Part shown: positions 8,848 through 17,154 of the stretch, one piece after another
How the letters are laid out: the number at the start of each line of letters is the position of its first letter
Numbering within the stretch: the stretch's first letter is position 1
Assembly: GCA_964547995.1 (NCBI GenBank)
Contig: CAZJRB010000055.1
Coordinates: forward strand, 1-47,101
Direction: 5' to 3'
DNA length: 47,101 nt
Source of the DNA: CAZJRB01 sp964547995
GTDB lineage: Bacteria > Planctomycetota > Planctomycetia > Pirellulales > Thermoguttaceae
Position numbers and translations under genes: made by a program
Notes under the pieces: generated by a model
The model's database searches: none
What the model saw: only the letters and a program-made list of their open reading frames with translations
Told to the model about the DNA's origin: nothing

Positions 8848-9255
8848 TTTTGCCGACAACGCGCGAAAGCTTCGTTTTTCTCGCACACCTCTCCGAGACT
8901 AGAGCAGACCTCCCTTATATAAGGTATTTCCTCGATACACATGGGTGCATATTATTCTACAAGGGCGGTCCTAGGACATCCAGCCGCAAAATTTCGAGAT
9001 TTTGGCCATTCGGCTTATTGACAACCGAATTTGCCTGTGTTACTGAATGTGAATGCAATCTGGTGGGTGTATACTCGGGTGAGTGTATACTTCGGGTATA
9101 ATCACGCTAGTGACTGGGTTTCAGCCACCTGCCCGTGGTAACCATAGGCTGATGTCTCTCACGGTGCCGCAAATCGCTTGGTACCTGGGATATCACAATA
9201 TGGCATATCCAACCTCCGTTTGCCCAGTCAAGGCCGAAGTGATAGGAGGCAATCC
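8848..9255 (+). other. Intergenic control region before the hdrC operon
   Basis: About 400 bases without a convincing gene, more AT-rich than the flanks. It contains a 12-bp perfect palindrome CCTTATATAAGG (8913-8924), an isolated TTGACA (9018-9023), tandem GTGTATAC repeats (9067-9097), a TATAAT at 9097-9102 and GGATAT/ATATCC arms around 9190-9212. No well-spaced -35/-10 pair is clear. The promoter of the 9.2-21.9 kb operon is probably here. Confidence 0.5.
9067..9097 (+). promoter_or_regulatory. Tandem GTGTATAC repeats, possible operator
   Basis: Two near-identical units, GTGTATACTCGGGT (9067-9080) and GTGTATACTTCGGGT (9083-9097), start 16 bases apart, and each contains the palindrome GTATAC. 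The second unit runs into TATAAT (9097-9102). This looks like a tandem regulator site upstream of the hdrC operon; the regulator is unknown. Confidence 0.4.
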
Positions 9256-9819
9256 ATGGCGGCTACCGGAGTCAAAGAGAAACAACTGACCGAGGAATTC
9301 CTTCAGGGCATCTACGCGCTGCCGGACGGGGAGAAGATCAAGGAGTGTATCCAGTGCGGTACCTGCACGGCTTCGTGCCCTTCCAGTGCTGCGATGGACT
9401 ACGGGCCGCGGGAGATCATTGCAGCGCTTCGTGCGGGGATGTTGGACCGGGTTCTCAATTCGAACACGGTTTGGCTGTGCGTTTCCTGCTATTCGTGTAC
9501 GGTTCGCTGCCCTGCCGGAATTCCCTTCACCGACGCGATGTACGAGTTGAAGCGGCTCGAAGTGGAGAAGGGCCTTTCGGCGGGTGCCCCGGCCGCGACG
9601 ATGGCCGAGGCCTTTGCGGAGACGGTCGATCGGCACGGCCGCAATTGCGAAACAAAACTCTTGAGAAAGTATTTTCTGCGGACCAGCCCGTTTAAGGCGT
9701 TGCCGCAGATCCCTTTGGCCATGAAGTTGTTTTTCCGGGGTCGCCTGGAACTGTTTCCGCACACAATCAAGGGCATTGACGGCTTGCGCAAAATGACGGC
9801 CGCTATCGAGGAGAAATAG
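9256..9819 (+). CDS. hdrC: HdrC-like iron-sulfur subunit
   Basis: Heterodisulfide reductase subunit C family, 187 aa, the two-cluster ferredoxin subunit that passes electrons from HdrA to HdrB. Motifs CIQCGTCTASCP and CVSCYSCTVRCP each supply four cysteines for one 4Fe-4S cluster; the second is the variant CxxC form seen in HdrC. The start ATG 9256 has a near-perfect AGGAGG site 6 bases upstream, which rules out the longer frame from 9178. It is the first gene of a tightly packed operon reaching to mvhA at 21901, with hdrB 6 bases downstream. Confidence 0.93.
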   Translation: MAATGVKEKQLTEEFLQGIYALPDGEKIKECIQCGTCTASCPSSAAMDYGPREIIAALRAGMLDRVLNSNTVWLCVSCYSCTVRCPAGIPFTDAMYELKRLEVEKGLSAGAPAATMAEAFAETVDRHGRNCETKLLRKYFLRTSPFKALPQIPLAMKLFFRGRLELFPHTIKGIDGLRKMTAAIEEK

Positions 9820-9825
9820 CAAGAA

Positions 9826-10719
9826 ATGATTAGCACAGCCCCTCCGGTTTACTCGTACTATCCCGGTTGTTCGCAGACGGCGACGAATCGAGCCTATGAT
9901 ATCTCCACGCGGAGCGTTGCAGACGCTTTGGGGATCAAGCTCCTGGAACTCGATGATTGGAACTGCTGCGGGGCCACCACCTACCTGCCGGTCCGCGAGA
10001 AGCGGGCGTTCGTTCTCTCGGCCCGCAACCTGGCAATCGCCGAGAAAGAAGGACTCGAGTTGGCCACGATCTGCAACGCCTGCTATTTGACCCTCCGAAA
10101 AACCAATAAGTACATGGCGGGGGACCCCAAGCTGAAAGACGAAATCCGCGGGGCGCTTAAGGCGGGTGGGATGGACTACGACGGCTCGGTTCGGGTCCGC
10201 CACTTCCTCGACATTCTGGTCAACGACCTCGGCGAAGAGGCCATCCGGCAACGAGTCAAACAAAACCTCTCCCAGTTGAAGGCGGCTTGCTACTGCGGAT
10301 GCCAACTCACCCGGCCGTTCGACGATCTGGACGATGCGGAATATCCGACCATCATGGAGCGACTGGTCGGCTGGCTGGGGGCCGAAGTGGTCCCCTTCCC
10401 GATGAATGCCAAGTGCTGCGGGGGGCTGGCGATGACCACAAACCCCGAAGTGGGCCAGACGCTCACCGGAAAGATACTCAAGGCCGCGAAACAAAGCGGC
10501 GCAAACTGCGTCGTCACCGCGTGCCCCCTGTGCCAACTCAACCTGGAGGCATACCAGGACAAAGTGGCCGAGGCGGTGGAGGCCAATTGCGATATCCCCG
10601 TGCTTTACTTTACACAATTGACGGGCAGCGCCTTCGGCATAAGCGCCAAGGACTTGGCCCTGGCTGATAATCTCACGCCGGTGAAGACCCTATTAGACGA
10701 AAAGGTTGGCAGTCGATGA
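9826..10719 (+). CDS. hdrB: HdrB subunit, two CCG domains
   Basis: Second HdrB of the window, 297 aa, with two CCG domains: YYPGCSQTA, NCCGATTY and CNACYLT in the first; CYCGCQLTRP, KCCGGLAMT and CPLCQLN in the second. These cysteines ligate the noncubane 4Fe-4S clusters that reduce the disulfide-type substrate. In a bacterium the substrate is not CoM-S-S-CoB, so the physiological acceptor is unknown. The C-terminal VLYFTQLTGSAFG segment is typical. Its stop overlaps the next ATG (ATGA, 10716-10719), so it is translationally coupled to the HdrA N-half fusion. It matches the hdrB at the window start in layout but is clearly diverged. Confidence 0.94.
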   Translation: MISTAPPVYSYYPGCSQTATNRAYDISTRSVADALGIKLLELDDWNCCGATTYLPVREKRAFVLSARNLAIAEKEGLELATICNACYLTLRKTNKYMAGDPKLKDEIRGALKAGGMDYDGSVRVRHFLDILVNDLGEEAIRQRVKQNLSQLKAACYCGCQLTRPFDDLDDAEYPTIMERLVGWLGAEVVPFPMNAKCCGGLAMTTNPEVGQTLTGKILKAAKQSGANCVVTACPLCQLNLEAYQDKVAEAVEANCDIPVLYFTQLTGSAFGISAKDLALADNLTPVKTLLDEKVGSR

Positions 10720-11996
10720 ACAACGACAGACGAATCGGTGTCTACATTTGCCATTGCGGCACGAACATTTCGCATACCGTCGACGTGGAGGCGGTGGCGG
10801 AGCACGCTCGCACCCTGCCCGGGGTGGTCGTGGCCAAGTTGTACAAGTACATGTGCTCCGACCCGGGGCAAGACATCGTCAAGAAAGACATCACAGAGCA
10901 GCGGCTCAACCGCGTTGTGGTTGCTTCCTGCTCTCCGCTGATGCACGAACCGACGTTCCGCAATGCGTGCGAGGAAGCGGGATTGAACCGCTTTCTGTTC
11001 CAAATGGCGAACATCCGCGAGCATTGCTCCTGGGTACACCCTGACCGGGCGGAGGCCACCGAGAAGGCGAAGCACCTGGTTGCAGCGGCAGTCCGCCGGG
11101 TGTGGCACCATAAGCCGATGGAAGAGCGCGAAGTCCCGGTCCGCCAGGAGGCGCTGGTGGTCGGCGCCGGGATCGCCGGCATCGAGGCGGCCTTGCGGAT
11201 CGCCGACTCCGGCAAGAAGGTCTACCTGGTCGAGAAGGAGCCCTCGATCGGCGGCCACATGGCCAAGTTCGACAAGACCTTCCCCACACTCGACTGCGCC
11301 GCCTGCATCTTGACTCCCAAGATGGTCAACGTCGGCCAGCATCCGAACATCGAGCTGCTGAGCTATTCGGAGGTCGAGGACGTAGCCGGCTACGTGGGCA
11401 ATTTCAAGGTGAAGGTGCGGCGCAAGGCCCGGTACGTCGACGAAGAGAAGTGTACGGGTTGCGGGCTGTGCGTCGAGAATTGCCTGGTCCGGAATGTCCC
11501 GTATCGCGAACCGGCCGAGAAAGTCGAGATTCAGTTCCAGCCCCGGGAAGAGGAGCAACTACAGGCCATTGTCCGGAAGTACGAAGGCGGCAACGGTACT
11601 GCCGTGCCAATCCTGCAGGAAGCGCAAGACGTGTTCGGTTATTTGCCCGAAAAGGCCATGATGTATCTTGCCGAGAAGCTGGACGTGCCGTTCGGCCTCT
11701 TATACCGGCTGGCTACCTTTTATGATGCTTTTACCCTTACTCCCCGGGGCAAGTACGTTATTCGGGTTTGCACGGGTACGGCATGTTATGTCAAAGGCAG
11801 CAGCAGGATACTGGAGGCGCTCGAAGATCGTTTGGGTATCCCGGCCGGCGGGGTAACGGGTGATAGGAAATTCAGCCTGGAAACGGTCAATTGCTTGGGA
11901 TGTTGCGGTCAGGCTCCCGTGGTGACCGTTAGCGAGGATATCTACGGATACATGAAGCAAACTAAAGTACCGGAACTGATCGCAAGGTACAGCTAG
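10716..11996 (+). CDS. HdrA N-terminal half fused to NuoE
   Basis: A 426-aa chimera. Residues 1-262 are the N-terminal half of HdrA: IGVYICHCGTN, the Cys-containing segment with C47, C72 and C104, an FAD Rossmann motif GAGIAGIEAA (150-159), GGHMAKFDKTFPTLDC and one 4Fe-4S motif C246/C249/C252/C256. HdrA then stops exactly where the family normally continues into EFDEGL-x-x-R-x-IY. Residues 275-426 are a full NuoE/HndA/HydC-like thioredoxin-fold domain with its 2Fe-2S ligands C352, C357, C393 and C397. The join is in frame and carries no debris. The missing HdrA half is found 5.2 kb downstream, fused to an HndD-like N-terminus (17155-18918). The protein likely docks the NADH module directly on the bifurcating flavin. 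Confidence 0.9.
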   Translation: MNNDRRIGVYICHCGTNISHTVDVEAVAEHARTLPGVVVAKLYKYMCSDPGQDIVKKDITEQRLNRVVVASCSPLMHEPTFRNACEEAGLNRFLFQMANIREHCSWVHPDRAEATEKAKHLVAAAVRRVWHHKPMEEREVPVRQEALVVGAGIAGIEAALRIADSGKKVYLVEKEPSIGGHMAKFDKTFPTLDCAACILTPKMVNVGQHPNIELLSYSEVEDVAGYVGNFKVKVRRKARYVDEEKCTGCGLCVENCLVRNVPYREPAEKVEIQFQPREEEQLQAIVRKYEGGNGTAVPILQEAQDVFGYLPEKAMMYLAEKLDVPFGLLYRLATFYDAFTLTPRGKYVIRVCTGTACYVKGSSRILEALEDRLGIPAGGVTGDRKFSLETVNCLGCCGQAPVVTVSEDIYGYMKQTKVPELIARYS

Positions 11997-12010
11997 CAGG
12001 GAGAATTGAG

Positions 12011-12394
12011 ATGCCGAAGATTGAGCCCGGCGGCCTGGACGGCATTGCGGAAAAAATCAGACCCGCGATGCTTTTGAGGGAAGGGGCAGGCCGCGCCAAG
12101 GTGATCGTCCATATGGGGACTTGCGGCATCGCCGCAGGCGCCAGAACCGTCATGAAGACGCTGATGGACGAGATGGAAAAAAACAACCCGAAAGACGTCA
12201 TTCTAACCATTTCAAGTTGCGCGGGCCTTTGCAGCCGGGAACCGATGATCACCGTGGAAATACAAGGCCAACCCGCCGTGAAGTACGTGGATATGACGCC
12301 GGAGAAGGCGACAAGGGTTTTCGCCGAGCATGTTCTTGGCGGCAATATCGTGACCGAGTACGCACTCGCGGCTGGAAGCGAACGAACGCATTGA
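12011..12394 (+). CDS. hndB: HndB-like 2Fe-2S thioredoxin-fold protein
   Basis: A 127-aa (2Fe-2S) ferredoxin-domain protein like HndB of NADP-reducing hydrogenases and the small 2Fe-2S protein of HydABC operons. The core is VHMGTCGIAAGAR near the N-terminus and SSCAGLCSREP about 45 residues later, giving three cysteines in the positions usual for this subfamily. It probably relays electrons between NuoE and NuoF parts or is structural. ATG 12011 follows GGGAGAATTGAG. It sits between the NuoE-containing fusion and NuoF, the standard gene order of [FeFe]-hydrogenase NADH modules. Confidence 0.85.
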   Translation: MPKIEPGGLDGIAEKIRPAMLLREGAGRAKVIVHMGTCGIAAGARTVMKTLMDEMEKNNPKDVILTISSCAGLCSREPMITVEIQGQPAVKYVDMTPEKATRVFAEHVLGGNIVTEYALAAGSERTH

Positions 12395-12407
12395 GGAGTC
12401 TTGAATA

Positions 12408-14222
12408 ATGCCGTACAGACTGAACGTAATGATTTGCACGTGTACGAACTGCATATCGAACGGATCCTTGCAGATCAAGGACGCCCTGGAAGCGGAAATA
12501 CGCAACCAGCAACTCGAGGACGACGTCCTCGTCGTGCCAACCGGCGCGAGCGGCCTCTGTGTCCGGGGCCCGATCCTGGTGGTGCAGCCTGACGGAATAT
12601 TCTATCAGCGGGTGAAAACCGCCCACATTCCTCACCTCGTCGAGGAGCATTTCTTGAAAGGCCGGCCGGTTGAATCGTTGATGTACGTCCCTGCGGGCGA
12701 AGAAACTCCCATTCCCGAGTTGCGGTCCATCCCCTTCTTTAAGGATCAAAGGTTGATCGCGCTGAGAAATCGCGGCATGATCGACCCCGACCGGATCGAA
12801 GAGTACATCGCCAGAGACGGCTACAGGGCCTTGGAGAAGGTGCTCACGTCGATGAGGCCCGAAGAGGTGATTGAGACCGTGAAGGAGTCGGGACTTCGGG
12901 GACGGGGTGGGGGAGGGTTCCCCACCGGGCGGAAATGGGAAAGCAGAAGGCGGATGCAGGGTGACAGGAAGTACGTTATCTGCAACGCCGATGAGGGCGA
13001 CCCCGGTGCATTCATGGACAGAAGCATCATTGAGGCCGATCCCCATTCGGTTATCGAGGGAATGGCCATTGGCGCTTACGCCGTAGGCGCCTCCTATGGC
13101 TATGTCTACGTCCGGATTGAGTACCCGCTTGCCGTCGAAAGAATGGCGAGAGCCATCGAGCAAGCGAGGGAATACGGCCTGTTGGGGGAAGACATCTTCG
13201 GCACCGGTTTCGATTTCGATATCGCGATTTTCAAGGGGGCGGGTGCGTTCGTGTGCGGCGAGACTACCGCCCTGGTCGCCTCCATCGAAGGAAGATCTCC
13301 CGAGCCGAGGCAGAGGCCCCCGCGTACGGCCCTGTGGGGTAAGCCCACCGTCATTAACAACGTTGAGACCTGGGCCAACGTACCGGCAATTATCAACTGG
13401 GGTTCGGAGTGGTACGCGGGGATCGGTACGGAAAAGAGCAAAGGGACAAAAGTCTTCTCACTGGCCGGCAATATCAACAACGCCGGGTTGGTTGAGGTGC
13501 CGATGGGGATAACTCTCAGGGACATCGTTTATAACATCGGGGGCGGAATCCCCGGCGGCAAGGAATTCAAGGCCGTGCAGACCGGAGGGCCTTCGGGAGG
13601 TTTTGTGCCGGCCAGCCTCCTTGATTTGCCGGTCGATTACGAGCGATTGCAGGAGGCCGGCGCGATTATGGGGTCCGGCGGAATGGTCGTCATGGACGAG
13701 GATAGCTGTGTGGTGGATGTGGCCAAGTACTTCGTCGACTTCACCACGAAGGAGTCGTGCGGAAAGTGTACCGCCTGCAGAGAGGGCTCGGAAGCCCTTC
13801 AGGCGATCCTCGATAAGATATGCAACGGTGAGGGAGAGGAAGGGGATATCGAGCTGCTTGAAGAGTTGGGTGAAGCGATCCGGGACGGTTCACTCTGCGG
13901 CTTGGGGCAGAGCCTGCCCAACCCGGTGCTCAGCGCGGTCCGCTATTTCCGGGACGAGTTCGAAGCTCACATCCGGGACAAGAGTTGCCCGGCCGGGATC
14001 TGCAAACCCTTGTTCGAATACGCCGTCGACAGCGACAAGTGTACGGGCTGTGAAGCCTGTAAAAAGGCCTGTCCCCATGACGCTATCAAGGGACAAAAGA
14101 AAACAGTTCACGAGATCATCCGAGAAAGGTGTACCAAGTGCGGTGCGTGTTATGACGCGTGTCGCTTCGACGCAGTAGCCAAAGTTCCTAATGCTGAAAG
14201 AGAAGCAGCGGCTCAAGCGTGA
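12408..14222 (+). CDS. hndC: NuoF/HndC/HydB-like NADH-binding subunit
   Basis: NADH:acceptor diaphorase subunit of 604 aa with the HydB/HndC layout. Residues 1-90 are a thioredoxin-like 2Fe-2S domain; the 51-kDa FMN/NADH core includes GRGGGGFPTGRKWE and CNADEGDPGAFMDRS; an SLBB segment follows; the NuoF 4Fe-4S motif CGKCTACREG comes next; and two C-terminal 4Fe-4S ferredoxin motifs are CTGCEACKKACP and CTKCGACYDAC. It would oxidise or reduce NAD(H) with FMN and pass electrons to NuoE and the HndD-like iron-sulfur chain. One oddity: in the N-terminal domain the usual GCxGxC pair reads GASGLC, so the first cysteine (position 47) is Ala; C10, C12, C15 and C51 remain. It is flanked by the fused HdrA halves rather than by a hydrogenase. 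Confidence 0.93.
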   Translation: MPYRLNVMICTCTNCISNGSLQIKDALEAEIRNQQLEDDVLVVPTGASGLCVRGPILVVQPDGIFYQRVKTAHIPHLVEEHFLKGRPVESLMYVPAGEETPIPELRSIPFFKDQRLIALRNRGMIDPDRIEEYIARDGYRALEKVLTSMRPEEVIETVKESGLRGRGGGGFPTGRKWESRRRMQGDRKYVICNADEGDPGAFMDRSIIEADPHSVIEGMAIGAYAVGASYGYVYVRIEYPLAVERMARAIEQAREYGLLGEDIFGTGFDFDIAIFKGAGAFVCGETTALVASIEGRSPEPRQRPPRTALWGKPTVINNVETWANVPAIINWGSEWYAGIGTEKSKGTKVFSLAGNINNAGLVEVPMGITLRDIVYNIGGGIPGGKEFKAVQTGGPSGGFVPASLLDLPVDYERLQEAGAIMGSGGMVVMDEDSCVVDVAKYFVDFTTKESCGKCTACREGSEALQAILDKICNGEGEEGDIELLEELGEAIRDGSLCGLGQSLPNPVLSAVRYFRDEFEAHIRDKSCPAGICKPLFEYAVDSDKCTGCEACKKACPHDAIKGQKKTVHEIIRERCTKCGACYDACRFDAVAKVPNAEREAAAQA

Positions 14223-14243
14223 GAGAGAGAGAAAAGAGCGGAG

Positions 14244-14600
14244 ATGACGCTGGAGGAGGTGAGACAAATCCTGGAGGCAGACGTCCTGGCCGGATCCGAC
14301 CTGCACGAAATCCATGTGGAAATGGGCTGTGGCGCGGACCTGATGAGCGACGTGTTGGCCTTCAGTAAGATGGGTGCTCTTCTCTTGACCGGATTGACGA
14401 ACGCCCAGGTTGTTCGCACCAGCGACATGGCCGATGTTGTAGCCGTCTGCTTTGTGCGCGGAAAAGTACCGTCGGAGGAAACGATCAAGCTCGCCATCGA
14501 TGGCAATCTGCCGCTGTTGGCAACCGGGCTGCCGATGTTCGAAAGCTGCGGCCGCCTCTATCGCAAGGGCCTGCAAGGGTGCTCCGAAGTGTGTGATTGA
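14244..14600 (+). CDS. DRTGG-domain protein
   Basis: A 118-aa protein of the DRTGG domain type, found as a free-standing small protein in operons of bifurcating [FeFe] hydrogenases. Visible features are the N-terminal MTLEEVRQILEADVLAG, the LLLTGLTNAQVVRTSDMADVVAVCFVRG core, and a C-terminal GNLPLLATGLPMFESCGRLY. The biochemical role is not established; a ligand-binding or regulatory job is inferred from association with CBS and GHKL proteins. It ends at 14600, just before the CBS-GHKL gene. A paralogue lies at 15544-15918, with the same SGLPTFELAGRLY ending. Confidence 0.75.
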   Translation: MTLEEVRQILEADVLAGSDLHEIHVEMGCGADLMSDVLAFSKMGALLLTGLTNAQVVRTSDMADVVAVCFVRGKVPSEETIKLAIDGNLPLLATGLPMFESCGRLYRKGLQGCSEVCD

Positions 14601-14611
14601 GATCGAGAAAG

Positions 14612-15547
14612 ATGTCGCAAGCAGGGCCGGAAATAAAGATAACGAAAACACAGGAAATGGTTTACGAAATGAAGGTCGGCGACGTGATGAACCGAAGTGT
14701 CATTAGCGTCTACCCGAACGACCGCATGAGTAAACTCCGCGGGATCTTGCGCCGAAATCGCATATCGGGGCTCCCCGTGGTCGAGGGAGATTGCCTGGTG
14801 GGGCTTGTCAGCATCGAGGATTTCATCAAGTGGTTGGCCGACCGGCAGGATGACTGCCCGATCAGGGATCGCATGACCGGAAAACTCGAAACCCTCTACA
14901 GCGACGACCCCTTGGTGCTGGCAATCGGCAAGTTCGAAAAGTCCGGCTTGGGGAGATTCCCCGTCGTCGACCGCGAGCAGAAGAAAATGGTGGGTATCCT
15001 GACGAAAGGGGACGTTATTGAAGGACTCCTCAACAAGCTTGAGATCGACTACCACGAGGAAGAAATCCACCGGTACCGCGCCAGCCACATTTTTGAAGAC
15101 ATCGAGGCCGACGGCACGACGCTCCTGTTCCAATACGTCGTGAAGGGGCAAGATTATAAGCAGGCCGGGGCAAGCTCCACCCGGCTCAAGAGAACACTCA
15201 AGCGGCTTGGCCTGCAGCCGGACGTTGTCCGGCGCGTAGCCATCGCCAGCTATGAAGCCGAAATGAACCAGGTGATTTTCACCGACGGCGGAAACATTCG
15301 TGCCAGGGTACAACCGTCCCGGGTCTTTCTCGAAGCCGAAGATGCCGGACCCGGTATCGCCGACATCGAGAAAGCCCTCGAACCGGGCTATTCCACCGCG
15401 CCCGATTCGGTCAGGGAACTCGGCTTCGGCGCAGGAATGGGGCTGGTCAACATAAAAAAAAGCGGCGACAGCTTCGATATTCAGTCTGAACCGGGAAAGG
15501 GTACACACGTGAGTGTCTCTTTCTTCACCAACCGGGGGAAATCATGA
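14612..15547 (+). CDS. CBS-pair protein with GHKL ATPase domain
   Basis: A 311-aa protein. The N-terminal half is a CBS pair (VGDVMNRSVISVYPNDRMSKLR, split here as VGDVMNRSVISV and YPNDRMSKLR; then IRDRMTG and LPVVEG/FPVVDRE), a nucleotide-sensing module. The C-terminal half is an anti-sigma/histidine-kinase-like ATPase: N-box YEAEMNQ, G1 box DAGPGI, G2 box GFGAGMGLVNI. No phospho-accepting His domain is seen. Such proteins occur in [FeFe]-hydrogenase NADH-module operons and may sense adenylate or redox state; that role is inferred. The start ATG 14612 lies just after the previous stop; a TTG at 14597 overlapping that stop is possible. It overlaps the next gene by 4 bases (ATGA). Confidence 0.75.
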   Translation: MSQAGPEIKITKTQEMVYEMKVGDVMNRSVISVYPNDRMSKLRGILRRNRISGLPVVEGDCLVGLVSIEDFIKWLADRQDDCPIRDRMTGKLETLYSDDPLVLAIGKFEKSGLGRFPVVDREQKKMVGILTKGDVIEGLLNKLEIDYHEEEIHRYRASHIFEDIEADGTTLLFQYVVKGQDYKQAGASSTRLKRTLKRLGLQPDVVRRVAIASYEAEMNQVIFTDGGNIRARVQPSRVFLEAEDAGPGIADIEKALEPGYSTAPDSVRELGFGAGMGLVNIKKSGDSFDIQSEPGKGTHVSVSFFTNRGKS

Positions 15548-15918
15548 AACTGGCCGATCTGGTGGAAACACTCGGATTGGAGGTGAAATCGGCCCAAAAT
15601 AACCTTGCCAGGCAGGTGACCGGAGCCTATGTAAGCGATCTCCTGAGCGATGTCATCGCCAATAGCGCCGAGGGCAACGTTTGGGTGACACTGCAGGTTC
15701 ACGTGAATGTTGTCGCAGTGGCCGTCATGAAGGACCTCGCCGGAATCATACTGGTCAACGGGAGAGAGCCGCAGCAAGATACCGTCGAGAAAGCGGAAGC
15801 TGAAGGGATACCGCTGATGGTCAGCGGCCTGCCGACTTTTGAACTCGCCGGAAGGCTTTATGGCCTCGGGATCCGCAGTGCAAACGTCAAGGTCTCGGCG
15901 GAGCCGGAAACAGGCTGA
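15544..15918 (+). CDS. Second DRTGG-domain protein
   Basis: A 124-aa paralogue of the 14244-14600 protein. It begins MKLADLVETLGLEV, has the GAYVSDLLSDVIANSAEGNVWVT region split by the usual VAVAVMKDLAGIILVNG strand, and ends with SGLPTFELAGRLYGLG. The ATG sits in the stop of the CBS-GHKL gene, so the two are translationally coupled. Paired DRTGG proteins around an ATPase gene are a known accompaniment of HydABC-type hydrogenase clusters. No catalytic residues can be assigned. Confidence 0.72.
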   Translation: MKLADLVETLGLEVKSAQNNLARQVTGAYVSDLLSDVIANSAEGNVWVTLQVHVNVVAVAVMKDLAGIILVNGREPQQDTVEKAEAEGIPLMVSGLPTFELAGRLYGLGIRSANVKVSAEPETG

Positions 15919-15977
15919 GCCGGTTAACCTGATTCGAACACGGAGTCAAAACGTTAAAAAAAACAGTTCCGTCGGAC

Positions 15978-17144
15978 ATGAAGGAACTTAGAGCGGACTT
16001 GCACGTGCATACGTGCCTTTCGCCGTGTGCGGAGCCCGAGATGGTGCCCACGGCGATCGTAAGACAGGCAAAGGCGCTGGGCTTGGATATGATCGGGATA
16101 TGTGACCACAATTCGGCCGAAAACGTCGCCGCCGTGGCAGAAGCCGGCCGCCGGGTATCGCTCTCCGTGATACCGGGAATCGAGGTCACTTCGCGCGAGG
16201 AGGTACACGTCCTGGGTCTGTTCGAAGCCGAGGATGACCTGGCGCGCATGCAGACCGTGGTGCACGAACATCTCCCCGGAGAAAATGACGAGGAAGCTTT
16301 CGGGCCACAGACCATCGTCGATCCATGGGATCAAACCGTTGGGGTCAACACCAAATTGTTGATCGGGGCCACCGGCTTGACACTGGAGCAGATCGTCGAG
16401 AGCATCCACGAATTCGGCGGCCTGGCCGTCGCTGCCCATATTGACCGCCCCAGCTTCGGCTTGATTGGCCAATTGGGTTTTGTGCCCAAGGGATTGGCCT
16501 TCGATGCTTTGGAAGTATCGCCCAAGGCCAGGGCCGAAACTCGGGATGATTTTCCGGTGGTCACCTCTTCCGATGCCCACTGCCTGAACGATATCGGCAA
16601 AAGTTCCACGCTGTTTTACGTCGAAGCGGCCGACTTCGAGGAGATTGGCAAAGCGCTGCGGGGAGAAGGCGGCCGGGGGGTATCCACTAACATGGAAGAC
16701 CTGTCACTGCATATTCTGGACATCGTAGAAAATTCCATCGCCGCTTCGGCAAACCGGATCAAGATCCTGATTGCCGAGGATACGCGGAAAGACCTGTTAT
16801 CGCTGGAAATCGAGGACAACGGCAACGGGATGGACGCGGCCGCTCGGGAAAAGGCGCTCGATCCGTTTTTTACGTCGAGAACGACGCGCCGCGTCGGCCT
16901 GGGCCTCCCTTTGCTGGCCCAGGCCGCCCGGGAAAGCGGCGGATCGCTCGAAATCGACTCAGAACCCGGCCGGGGAACCAAGGTCAAGGCCCGATTCCAA
17001 TTGAGCCACCCTGATCGAAAACCCCTGGGGGATATCGCTGAAACCTTGAGCATGGTATCATACGGGTGCAGCGAGCTGGATCTCCGGTTTGAATACTGGA
17101 AAGACTCGACACTTGTAGCTGAGCACCCGCCAGCCCCACGATAA
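15978..17144 (+). CDS. PHP phosphoesterase fused to GHKL ATPase
   Basis: A 388-aa fusion. Residues 1-235 are a PHP (polymerase and histidinol phosphatase) metal-dependent phosphoesterase: DLHVHTCLSP, CDHNSAEN, GIEVTSREEVHVLG, AAHIDRPSFG and SSDAHCLNDIG supply the metal-binding His and Asp residues. Residues 240-355 are a histidine-kinase-like ATPase: N-box LDIVENS, G1 EDNGNGMD, G2 RRVGLGLPL. In Firmicute hydrogenase operons these two are usually neighbouring separate genes; here they are one. Substrate is unknown; a regulatory role is inferred from context. No good ribosome site precedes ATG 15978. The C-terminal 35 residues are unassigned. Confidence 0.8.
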   Translation: MKELRADLHVHTCLSPCAEPEMVPTAIVRQAKALGLDMIGICDHNSAENVAAVAEAGRRVSLSVIPGIEVTSREEVHVLGLFEAEDDLARMQTVVHEHLPGENDEEAFGPQTIVDPWDQTVGVNTKLLIGATGLTLEQIVESIHEFGGLAVAAHIDRPSFGLIGQLGFVPKGLAFDALEVSPKARAETRDDFPVVTSSDAHCLNDIGKSSTLFYVEAADFEEIGKALRGEGGRGVSTNMEDLSLHILDIVENSIAASANRIKILIAEDTRKDLLSLEIEDNGNGMDAAAREKALDPFFTSRTTRRVGLGLPLLAQAARESGGSLEIDSEPGRGTKVKARFQLSHPDRKPLGDIAETLSMVSYGCSELDLRFEYWKDSTLVAEHPPAPR

Positions 17145-17154
17145 GGACTAGAGA

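Noticed and set aside
9018..9046. TTGACA with TACTGA as a sigma-70 promoter
   Set aside because: Spacing of 17 is right, but the -10 match is poor; mentioned only as part of the control region.
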